5,089 nt of DNA from Bacteroidota bacterium. Its GTDB lineage: Bacteria > Bacteroidota > Bacteroidia > Bacteroidales > JAADJA01. Shown piece by piece: positions 1 to 5,089 of the stretch (its first letter is position 1; the number at the start of each line of letters is the position of its first letter). The translations under genes were made by a program, and so were the position numbers. The notes under the pieces were generated by a model. That model saw only the letters and a program-made list of their open reading frames with translations, made no database searches and was not told the origin of the DNA. The stretch spans positions 1-5,089 of the forward strand of contig JAJRTT010000520.1 of the NCBI GenBank assembly GCA_024278155.1, written 5' to 3'.

Positions 1-208
1 GACAAAGCTGTGAAAGTTGTCAGTAAAATGAAAATTTCGGTGAAAACGGTTTTCAGTAAATTCATTTAATCTTTTTAGGGTAAAATTGTTGTGTAAAGGA
101 AACAAGTGGCCAAATGGAATGTTCAGATGTGGATTTGTTGGGGAAAATCAATAAAAAGAACCAATATTTATATTGTAAATAGCTTGTAATTAAAAGGATG
201 TACGTGCT

Positions 209-239
209 TTTGTTTTCATAATCAAACCACTTCAATTTG
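209..239 (+). promoter_or_regulatory. Candidate Bacteroidota-type promoter for the operon
   Basis: TTTG at 209-212 is followed after 19 bp by TCAATTTG at 232-239. The known Bacteroidota promoter has TTTG near -33 and TAnnTTTG near -7, so this pair has the right spacing and one mismatch in the -7 element (C for A). Transcription would start around 245-248, giving a leader of about 100 nt before the SCO start at 348. A competing -7 element with a perfect match lies at 292-299 but lacks an upstream TTTG. Such short motifs occur often by chance in AT-rich DNA. Confidence 0.3.
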
Positions 240-255
240 TTAAAAATTTGTTAAT
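234..255 (+). repeat. Two tandem copies of an 11-bp unit (AATTTGTTAAW)
   Basis: AATTTGTTAAA at 234-244 is followed directly by AATTTGTTAAT at 245-255. The two copies differ only in the last base. The 11-bp period places identical faces about one helical turn apart, as in tandem sites for dimeric response regulators. The first copy overlaps the candidate -7 element at 232-239. The repeat is certain; a regulatory role is inference. Confidence 0.45.
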
Positions 256-277
256 TTCCCAAATCCCCCCACCCCTT

Positions 278-299
278 ATTTAGAATAGTTCTAAATTTG
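278..299 (+). promoter_or_regulatory. Dyad operator candidate overlapping a TAnnTTTG -7 element
   Basis: ATTTAGAA at 278-285 and TTCTAAAT at 289-296 are perfect 8-bp inverted arms around the 3-nt spacer TAG. The right arm overlaps TAAATTTG at 292-299, an exact match to the Bacteroidota -7 consensus TAnnTTTG, although no TTTG sits at the expected distance upstream because that stretch is C-rich. The core TTAGAAT-A-GTTCTAA has the 7-1-7 layout of Fur/PerR-family boxes with one broken pair. The site lies 52 nt upstream of the SCO ATG. The symmetry is seen directly; the operator role and regulator family are inferred. A weak RNA hairpin is the alternative. Confidence 0.4.
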
Positions 300-334
300 C
301 CCCGCTTTTCAAAACTCGATTTCATGTTTAATTT

Positions 335-339
335 AGAGG
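335..339 (+). promoter_or_regulatory. Shine-Dalgarno-like AGAGG that decides the SCO start
   Basis: AGAGG ends 8 nt before the ATG at 348. None of the next four genes has a comparable sequence at that distance, so it may be coincidental, but it supports the ATG at 348 over the upstream TTG at 297 and the ATG at 324. Confidence 0.35.
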
Positions 340-347
340 TTATTAAT

Positions 348-1151
348 ATGAATTTTCAGAATATCGTGAAAGGGCTTGCACTTGTCCTTTTCAGTTTCAT
401 TTTCACTTCATTTGCTTTTGCGGACGATGTTCCCCCTGCCGAATTGGGCATCTATGAAAAACTTGATTCCTATCTGCCGGACAACCTTGATTTTGTTGAC
501 GAGAACAACAATCCCGTTAACTTAAAAAAAGACATTGACAAACCTACGGTTATTGCACTTGTATATTATGAATGCCCGGGTTTGTGCAGTCCATTGCTGG
601 AAGGCGTGGCCGAGGTAATTACCAATGCAAAGATTGACTTGGGAACCGAATACCAGGTATTTACCGTGAGTTTCGACCCAAGCGAAAAAACGGAACTTGC
701 CAGGGCAAAAAAAGATAATTACGCCAAGCTTGTAAAGGGCAAGGATGTGGAAAATGGTTGGAGATGGCTTACCGGGGATAGTGCAAATGTAACGCGCCTG
801 CTAAATACCCTTGGCTACAAAGTGAAAAAGGAAGGGGATGAGTTTATCCACCCGGCTTCCATTATTGTCATCAGCCCGCAAGGGAAAATTACCCGCTATT
901 TGCACGGGACTTATTTCCTGCCATTCGATTTGAAGATGGCCGTGGTGGAGGCTTCGGAAGAACGGTCGTCGCCGACGATCAACAAGGTATTGAAATTTTG
1001 TTTCAGCTATGATGCCGAAGGGAAAAAGTATGTTTTCAATGTCACCAAGGTGGCCGGAACGATTATCCTGATGTTTGCCGGAGGGCTGTTTCTCTTTTTG
1101 GCCTATGGCAAAAGAAGGAAGACAAAAGATTTTGGTACGATGAACAGTTAA
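348..1151 (+). CDS. sco: SCO family copper chaperone for cytochrome oxidase assembly, C-terminally anchored
   Basis: This is a SCO1/SenC-type protein that delivers copper to, or reduces the cysteines of, the CuA site of oxidase subunit II outside the cytoplasmic membrane. With the ATG at 348 it has 267 residues. Residues 1-25 are a signal peptide ending in an AFA/DD cleavage site. A thioredoxin-like domain follows, with the CPGLC copper motif (C76, C80) and a downstream histidine in FIHPAS (H168) as third ligand. Residues about 234-253 form a hydrophobic helix followed by KRRKTK, so the mature protein probably stays anchored by its C-terminus. This layout occurs in a SCO subgroup and differs from the N-terminal anchor of classical Sco1. 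The frame is open back to a TTG at 297, but that start would add 17 residues in front of a good signal peptide. It is first in the operon, 37 bp before coxA, matching its role in maturing the oxidase encoded downstream. C218 is an extra cysteine of unknown role. Confidence 0.93.
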   Translation: MNFQNIVKGLALVLFSFIFTSFAFADDVPPAELGIYEKLDSYLPDNLDFVDENNNPVNLKKDIDKPTVIALVYYECPGLCSPLLEGVAEVITNAKIDLGTEYQVFTVSFDPSEKTELARAKKDNYAKLVKGKDVENGWRWLTGDSANVTRLLNTLGYKVKKEGDEFIHPASIIVISPQGKITRYLHGTYFLPFDLKMAVVEASEERSSPTINKVLKFCFSYDAEGKKYVFNVTKVAGTIILMFAGGLFLFLAYGKRRKTKDFGTMNS

Positions 1152-1188
1152 ATCCCAAATAGATTATTAAATATTAAAACTTTACAGA

Positions 1189-2796
1189 ATGACAGAAGAA
1201 ATTACGGGGCACAAGAATTTTTTTGAAGAGAAAAAAGGATTGGCGTCCTGGATATTTACGACCGACCACAAACGTATCGCCCTCCTTTATTTGTATTCCA
1301 TAGGCTTCTTTTTCCTGGCCGCCGTGTTTTTGGGTTTCCTTTTGAGGCTTGAATTGATTGCACCTGGAAAAACCATCATGGAACCCCAAACCTATAACCA
1401 GATATTTACCTTGCACGGTGTGATCATGATCTTCCTGTTTATCATCCCGGGCATCCCGGCCATCTTCGGAAACTTTTTCATCCCCATAATTATCGGGACG
1501 GATGATGTGGCTTTTCCACGGATTAATTTGGTTTCATGGTATTTGTACATGACAGGGGCTTTTTTGGCACTTGGCACTTTGTTTTTTGGGGAAGGCCCTG
1601 CCGATACCGGTTGGACGTTTTATGCGCCTTACAGCGTAAAGACGGGGACCAATGTGAGCATGTCGGTTTTGGCCGCTTTTATCCTTGGGTTTTCATCTAT
1701 CCTTACCGGGCTTAACTTCATTGTTACTATTCACCGCTTACGGGCTTCGGGCATGACCTGGTTCAGGATGCCATTGATGGCCTGGTCTACTTATGCCACT
1801 TCATGGATACAAATCCTTGCGACCCCGATTGTTGGTATCACTTTGCTGATGATCGTGGCCGAGCGGAGTTTTGGCATCGGCCTTTTTGACCCTTCACTTG
1901 GTGGCGACCCGATCTTATATCAGCATTTATTCTGGATTTATTCGCACCCTGCGGTTTATGTGATGATATTGCCGGCCATGGGCGTGATTTCCGAAATTAT
2001 CCCAACCTTTGCCCATCGTACTATTTTTGGGTACAAAGCCATTGCAATGTCGAGTATGGCCATTGCTTTTACGGGCTATTTTGTTTGGGCGCACCATATG
2101 TTCACCACGGGGCTCAGCAGCACGGCGGCCTTGATTTTCTCCCTTGCAACTTTCTTTGTTGCCATTCCCACTGCCATTAAGATCTTTAACTGGGTGGCCA
2201 CCCTTTACAAAGGCTCCATTGATGTAAAGCCCCCATTGCTTTATGCCATGGCATTTGTTTTCCTGTTCCTTATCGGAGGGCTTACCGGGCTTGTTAACGG
2301 GGCAATCGCCGCTGATATACATGTTCATGATACCACATTTATCGTGGGGCATTTTCATTATACCATGTTCGGGGGCGTTGGCATTGTGTTTTTTGGGGCG
2401 ATGCACTATTGGTTTCCAAAAATCTGGGGAAAGATGTATAACTTCAAAATAGCAAATATCGCTTTTGCACTTATATTTATTGGTTTCAATGCCTTGTATT
2501 TCCCTATGTTGATTTCGGGCCTGCAGGGATTGCCAAGGCGATATTACGATTATCCGGCGGAATTCCAGTTGACCAATGTTATTTCAACAGTGGGTTCCTG
2601 GATCCTTATCGTTGGGATGATATTGATGATCTACAATTTTTTCAGGGCAAAGAAAAGAGGCGAGAAGGCACCACGGAATCCCTGGGGAGGTTTGGGCCTG
2701 GAATGGCAAACACCATCACCGCCACCTTTGCATAATTTCGATAAAATGCCAGAGTTGGTCGAGGGAGGCCCTTATAATTATAAGGACAATTATTAA
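1189..2796 (+). CDS. coxA: Cytochrome c oxidase subunit I, A2-type haem-copper oxidase catalytic subunit
   Basis: Catalytic subunit of 535 residues with about 12 membrane helices (residues 30-486). It binds haem a, haem a3 and CuB, reduces O2 to water and pumps protons. Haem a ligands are H76 (TLHG) and H390; the haem a3 ligand is H388 (VGHFHY); CuB ligands are H253, H302 and H303, with Y257 in place for the His-Tyr cross-link. D106 and N113 match the D-channel, T328 and K331 the K-channel, and H380-D381 the Mg site. Spacing to the Paracoccus residues is constant (offset 18 near helices II-III, 23 for helices VI-X), so the core is intact. The HPEVY glutamate is replaced: the protein reads YSHPAVY (251-257), the signature of the A2 subtype. 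The tail has the usual NPWGG...EWQTPSPPP segment. The ATG at 1189 has no Shine-Dalgarno sequence, only an A-rich leader. It lies 37 bp after SCO. Confidence 0.98.
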   Translation: MTEEITGHKNFFEEKKGLASWIFTTDHKRIALLYLYSIGFFFLAAVFLGFLLRLELIAPGKTIMEPQTYNQIFTLHGVIMIFLFIIPGIPAIFGNFFIPIIIGTDDVAFPRINLVSWYLYMTGAFLALGTLFFGEGPADTGWTFYAPYSVKTGTNVSMSVLAAFILGFSSILTGLNFIVTIHRLRASGMTWFRMPLMAWSTYATSWIQILATPIVGITLLMIVAERSFGIGLFDPSLGGDPILYQHLFWIYSHPAVYVMILPAMGVISEIIPTFAHRTIFGYKAIAMSSMAIAFTGYFVWAHHMFTTGLSSTAALIFSLATFFVAIPTAIKIFNWVATLYKGSIDVKPPLLYAMAFVFLFLIGGLTGLVNGAIAADIHVHDTTFIVGHFHYTMFGGVGIVFFGAMHYWFPKIWGKMYNFKIANIAFALIFIGFNALYFPMLISGLQGLPRRYYDYPAEFQLTNVISTVGSWILIVGMILMIYNFFRAKKRGEKAPRNPWGGLGLEWQTPSPPPLHNFDKMPELVEGGPYNYKDNY

Positions 2797-2851
2797 AACA
2801 GGTATAAAGAACTATTTATAACACATAACTTTTAAATTATATCAAATAAGA

Positions 2852-3472
2852 ATGGAACATTTAGTACTGCCCAATTCCGGCCTGACAAGGGATGACGAAG
2901 GATCCAAACTGGGGATGTGGTTGTTCCTCTATACGGAAGTATTGCTGTTTGGAGGTCTATTCATTGTTTACACCATGTACAGGTATTTATACCCCGATTC
3001 ATTTTTGCAAGGGTCCTATCATTTAAGTATTCCTATCGGGACAATCAATACCATTGTGCTGCTCACGAGCAGCCTTACGGTTGCAATGGGGATAACCGCT
3101 TTGCAAAAAGGGAACAATAAGCTGGCCGTGTGGCTGATGGTAGCAACCATGTTTTTTGCATTGGTCTTTATGGTGAACAAGTATTTTGAGTGGAGCGCGA
3201 AAATCGAGCATGGCCTGTTCCCCGGAATGGATGCGTATATGCAACTGCCGAGGGGCGAAACCCTGTTTTTCTTCCTGTATTTCTTTATGACGGGATTGCA
3301 TGCACTTCATATTGTAGTGGGTGCGGTACTGATTGGCGTGGTTACGATGGAAATCAAAAACGGAAAACAATCGAGCACCAATTTTGCCTTTACCGAAAAC
3401 GCAGGTTTGTACTGGCATTTGGTGGACTTGATCTGGATTTTCCTGTTTCCGCTTTTCTATTTAATCCATTGA
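2852..3472 (+). CDS. coxC: Cytochrome c oxidase subunit III, short five-helix form
   Basis: Membrane subunit of 206 residues that packs against subunit I and, by family knowledge, supports proton uptake and enzyme stability; it carries no metal. Five hydrophobic segments are visible at about 20-42, 62-84, 91-110, 137-165 and 186-204. This matches the short bacterial form, which lacks the first two helices of the mitochondrial protein. Family motifs are KLGMWLFLYTEVLLFGGLF with E29, the GLHALHIVVG segment with H150 and H153, E182, and the C-terminal YWHLVDLIWIFLFPLFYL with H189 and D192. It starts 55 bp after coxA; that gap is AT-rich with no terminator or clear promoter. The leader AAATAAGA lacks a good ribosome-binding site. 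There is no sign of truncation. Confidence 0.95.
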   Translation: MEHLVLPNSGLTRDDEGSKLGMWLFLYTEVLLFGGLFIVYTMYRYLYPDSFLQGSYHLSIPIGTINTIVLLTSSLTVAMGITALQKGNNKLAVWLMVATMFFALVFMVNKYFEWSAKIEHGLFPGMDAYMQLPRGETLFFFLYFFMTGLHALHIVVGAVLIGVVTMEIKNGKQSSTNFAFTENAGLYWHLVDLIWIFLFPLFYLIH

Positions 3473-3517
3473 TATGGACTTGAAATAATATTAAATGCCC
3501 TTTGGGAATTACAAAAA

Positions 3518-3631
3518 TGCCACGAAAACACCGAGCCACAAAACACCACAAAATATTCCTTGATATAGGGAAATCAATTGATTGTTATTTTGAGGGATTT
3601 GGTGCTTTTGAGCTTTTGTGGCCCTTGCACG
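3518..3631. repeat. Degenerate inverted/direct repeat element in the coxC-subunit IV gap
   Basis: The 195-bp gap 3473-3667, the longest inside the operon, holds a structured element. GCCACAAAA at 3535-3543 is mirrored by TTTTGTGGC at 3614-3622, and CACC (3544-3547) by GGTG (3601-3604). Near the centre is a perfect 12-bp palindrome, AATCAATTGATT at 3572-3583. The left arm also contains direct repeats: CCACGAAAACACC at 3520-3532, CCACAAAACACC at 3536-3547 and CCACAAAA at 3546-3553. The shape suggests a decayed palindromic intergenic repeat of the REP/MITE kind. It resembles GCCACGAAAACAC-type repeats that I recall from intergenic regions of several phyla, but this is from memory. No transposase is present. 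It is not a good terminator: the arms are far apart and imperfect. Confidence 0.6.
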
Positions 3632-3667
3632 AAAAAAAGATTTTATACAAAATTTAGATAGAAAATA

Positions 3668-3988
3668 ATGGAAGTTCAAAAACAACATAGCCAGGAGCAA
3701 GAATCACATGATGTGCATATAACAAGTTACCGCGACCTTATCGGTATCTGGATAGGATTGATGGTCTTGACGCTGATGACCGTGGCAGTTTCGGTTTTGG
3801 GTGGGCGTTTGGCAACAATGGCAGTGGCCATGGCCATGTTTATCGCCACCGGCAAATCCTTTATTGTGGCCAGCCGTTTTATGCACGTGAAATACGATAA
3901 GCCTATTTTTAAGGTTCTTGGTGCAATTGTGATGGTTTTGTTTGTGGCCCTTTTGCTCTTTACCATTCTTGATTACGCCACCCGATAA
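3668..3988 (+). CDS. coxD: Cytochrome c oxidase subunit IV, small caa3-type membrane subunit
   Basis: Small accessory subunit of 106 residues from the prokaryotic cytochrome c oxidase subunit IV family (CtaF/CoxD). Its precise role is unclear; it is thought to stabilise the oxidase and has no metal ligands. Three membrane helices are visible at about 22-44, 47-69 and 82-102. The family signature is a lysine and a FMH motif at the end of helix 2: TGKSFIVASRFMHVKYD, with K63 and F71-M72-H73. The first 20 residues are hydrophilic, with three histidines and several glutamines. The ATG at 3668 follows the A-rich leader GATAGAAAATA with no Shine-Dalgarno sequence. It lies 195 bp after coxC, across the repeat element, and 29 bp before coxB. 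The subunit IV call is firm from helices, motif and context; the gene name varies between organisms. Confidence 0.88.
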   Translation: MEVQKQHSQEQESHDVHITSYRDLIGIWIGLMVLTLMTVAVSVLGGRLATMAVAMAMFIATGKSFIVASRFMHVKYDKPIFKVLGAIVMVLFVALLLFTILDYATR

Positions 3989-4017
3989 TATTTTGAAATT
4001 AATTAATTGAACATATA

Positions 4018-4932
4018 ATGAATTCACCCGCATCGAATTTTGTAGAAGGAGTTGATTTTTCGCTTTGGTTTATCCTCGGGATTTCCACGTTTTTCCTCGT
4101 AGGAATTACGGCCGTCATGATTTATTTCGTCATAAAGTACCGAAGGAGCAAAAACCCGAAGGCTACCAATATCGAAGGCAGCAACCTTGCCGAGATTACT
4201 TGGACGGTTATCCCCACGATACTTGTACTGTTTATGTTTTGGTACGGATGGACAGGTTATGAACCCATGTTGAAAGCACCGGAAGGAGCCATCGAAATAG
4301 AGGCCCATGGGCAAATGTGGTCGTGGTGGTTCGTTTATCCCAATGGAAAACGTTCCGATTCCCTGGTAATCCCAATAGACAAACCCGTGAAACTGAACCT
4401 TGTTTCGCACGATGTGATCCATAGCCTTTATATTCCGGCCTTCAGGGTAAAACAGGATTTGATGCCCGGTAAGGACAATTGGATGTGGTTCGAGGGGAAG
4501 AGGCTTGGGTCTTATGATATTTATTGTGCAGAGTATTGCGGCGAAAGGCATTCCTATATGTTGAGCAAAGTGAACGTGATGCCCGAAGCCGATTATGAAA
4601 AATGGTTCAATGAAAAAACAACAGCTCCCGCAGATGAGCACCCGGGTCTCACCGTATTGAAAACAAATGGCTGTTTGGCCTGCCATTCATTGGATGGGAG
4701 TAAACTGGTCGGCCCCTCCTTCAAAGGCCTTTGGGGGAAAACCGAAACCGTTCTCACCGATGGGAACGAGCGGGAATGCGAGGTGGACGAAAACTATATC
4801 AGGGAATCTGTTTTTGAACCCAACAAAGATGTGGTCAAGGGTTTTGGTAAAGGGTTGATGATCTCTTACAAAGAAACTTTGGGCGAGAAAGAAATCCAGG
4901 ACATTATCGGTTATTTTAAAACATTGAAATAA
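4018..4932 (+). CDS. coxB: Cytochrome c oxidase subunit II fused to a cytochrome c domain (caa3 type)
   Basis: Electron-entry subunit of 304 residues. Two membrane helices (about 15-40 and 58-80, the second with the EITWTVIP motif) are followed by a cupredoxin domain outside the cytoplasm. All CuA ligands are present: H135 (VIHSLYIPAF), then C170, E172, C174, H178 and M181 in CAEYCGERHSYM. The aromatic run QMWSWW (99-104) matches the region that passes electrons to CuA. From about 205 a class I cytochrome c domain is fused, with haem motif CLACH (C219, C222, H223) and M281 as likely distal ligand, ending in the usual EIQDIIGYFKTL helix. The fusion makes this a caa3 enzyme. There is no cleavable signal peptide or lipobox, unlike the Bacillus lipoprotein form; the N-terminus should lie outside with helix 1 as anchor. 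An extra cysteine, C254, sits in the cytochrome domain. The stop codon overlaps the ctaB start. Confidence 0.97.
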   Translation: MNSPASNFVEGVDFSLWFILGISTFFLVGITAVMIYFVIKYRRSKNPKATNIEGSNLAEITWTVIPTILVLFMFWYGWTGYEPMLKAPEGAIEIEAHGQMWSWWFVYPNGKRSDSLVIPIDKPVKLNLVSHDVIHSLYIPAFRVKQDLMPGKDNWMWFEGKRLGSYDIYCAEYCGERHSYMLSKVNVMPEADYEKWFNEKTTAPADEHPGLTVLKTNGCLACHSLDGSKLVGPSFKGLWGKTETVLTDGNERECEVDENYIRESVFEPNKDVVKGFGKGLMISYKETLGEKEIQDIIGYFKTLK

Positions 4933-5089
4933 TGAATGGCAAAAAAAACATTCTCAGGGCATTTGTGGAATTGGGCAAGGTACGGATCACCTTTGCCGTT
5001 GCCCTTACCACCCTCACCGGATATGTTTTGGCGAAAGGGCAATTCGATAGCGAAATGATATTGCCCGTTCTCGGGATTTTTATCCTTGC
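4932..5089 (+). CDS. ctaB: Haem O synthase (protohaem IX farnesyltransferase), N-terminal part only
   Basis: CtaB/CyoE is a membrane UbiA-family prenyltransferase that attaches a farnesyl group to haem B to give haem O, the precursor of the haem A used by this oxidase. Only 52 codons are inside the window; the gene runs off the right edge in frame. The visible part reads FVELGKVRITFAVALTTLTG at residues 11-30, which matches the family's conserved start (usually LxKPR; here the proline is valine). It enters the first membrane helix at about 17-34, and a second begins near 42. The Asp-rich substrate motif lies beyond the window. The ATG at 4932 shares its A with the coxB TAA stop, suggesting coupled translation. 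A second ATG at 4936 is in another frame and gives no family match. The call rests on this short match and on context. Confidence 0.88.
   Translation, partial: MNGKKNILRAFVELGKVRITFAVALTTLTGYVLAKGQFDSEMILPVLGIFIL

Larger units (their letters stand above)
1..347. other. AT-rich region upstream of the oxidase operon, no convincing gene
   Basis: No complete gene is supported here. Two partial readings at the left edge cannot be told apart. On the + strand, frame 1 is open for 22 codons and stops with TAA at 67-69 (it ends ISVKTVFSKFI), which could be the C-terminus of an upstream gene. On the - strand an ATG at 65-63 opens a hydrophobic reading (MNLLKTVFTEIFILLTTFTA) that runs off the window and could be the start of a divergent membrane or secreted protein. 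From about 70 to 347 all that can be seen is AT-rich DNA with the candidate control elements listed separately and a C-rich tract at 265-275. No rho-independent terminator or RNA gene is evident. Confidence 0.6.

Noticed and set aside
297..347. TTG at 297 as the SCO start, giving 284 residues
   Set aside because: It would put 17 extra residues, including charged ones, before a well-formed signal peptide. The ATG at 348 has an AGAGG 8 nt upstream, and the TTG overlaps a likely promoter element.
1939..1959. Loss of a catalytic glutamate as evidence of an inactive subunit I
   Set aside because: All haem and copper ligands and the channel residues checked are intact, and the YS motif is the known A2-type substitution.
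1927..2406. 159-codon open frame on the - strand inside coxA
   Set aside because: It is antisense to a fully conserved coxA; its His/Lys/Gly-rich composition is that of a shadow of membrane-protein codons, and it shows no domain.
3190..3483. 97-codon + strand frame overlapping coxC
   Set aside because: It is a frame-shifted shadow of the conserved coxC coding sequence with no family features.
3473..3667. Rho-independent terminator splitting the operon after coxC
   Set aside because: The inverted arms are about 70 nt apart and imperfect, with no compact GC-rich stem followed by a T run on the + strand.
3509..3700. 63-codon hydrophobic open frame on the - strand across the coxC-subunit IV gap
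   Set aside because: It is the translation of the intergenic repeat itself (including a CGVLWLGVFVAFL end) and runs into the start of the subunit IV gene; it is best explained as a spurious product of repeat DNA.
4024..4686. 220-codon open frame on the - strand inside coxB
   Set aside because: It is antisense to the conserved CuA and cytochrome c domains, with no recognisable motif or start context.
4936..5089. Alternative ATG at 4936 after coxB
   Set aside because: Its frame gives no family match and soon becomes Pro/Trp-rich, while the ATG at 4932 gives a clear haem O synthase N-terminus.

Overview
The window carries most of an aa3/caa3-type haem-copper cytochrome c oxidase operon, all on the + strand and probably from the Bacteroidota (Cytophagales-like). 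The evidence for that lineage is as follows. Four of the five complete genes lack a Shine-Dalgarno sequence and have A/T-rich leaders instead. Sequences upstream resemble the Bacteroidota promoter elements (TTTG and TAnnTTTG). The protein sequences also look like oxidase subunits of that phylum. The lineage call is an inference from remembered family features; no search was run.

Layout. Positions 1-347 form an AT-rich upstream region with no convincing gene. It holds a possible promoter, a tandem 11-bp repeat, a C-rich tract and an 8-bp-arm dyad overlapping a TAnnTTTG element. Then follow a membrane-anchored SCO copper chaperone (348-1151), oxidase subunit I (coxA, 1189-2796), a short five-helix subunit III (coxC, 2852-3472) and a 195-bp gap holding a degenerate inverted repeat. 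After the gap come the small subunit IV (3668-3988), subunit II with a fused C-terminal cytochrome c domain (coxB, 4018-4932), and the first 52 codons of haem O synthase (ctaB, from 4932, cut by the window end). Except for the coxC-subunit IV gap, the spacings are short (55 bp or less), and coxB and ctaB overlap by one base, so one transcript is likely.

How the genes work together. Subunits I, II and III form the proton-pumping oxidase core. The fused cytochrome c of CoxB feeds electrons to CuA, then haem a, then the haem a3/CuB site in CoxA, where O2 is reduced. Subunit IV is a small accessory membrane subunit. SCO helps metallate CuA, and CtaB makes haem O, the precursor of haem A. Subunit I carries a YSHPAVY motif in place of the glutamate-containing HPEVY motif, which places it in the A2 subtype of haem-copper oxidases, as in the caa3 enzymes of Rhodothermus and Thermus.

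This is a recognisable respiratory operon and I see no undescribed multi-gene system in it. The points most worth a second look are non-coding: the dyad and tandem repeat upstream of SCO, and the repeat element between coxC and the subunit IV gene.
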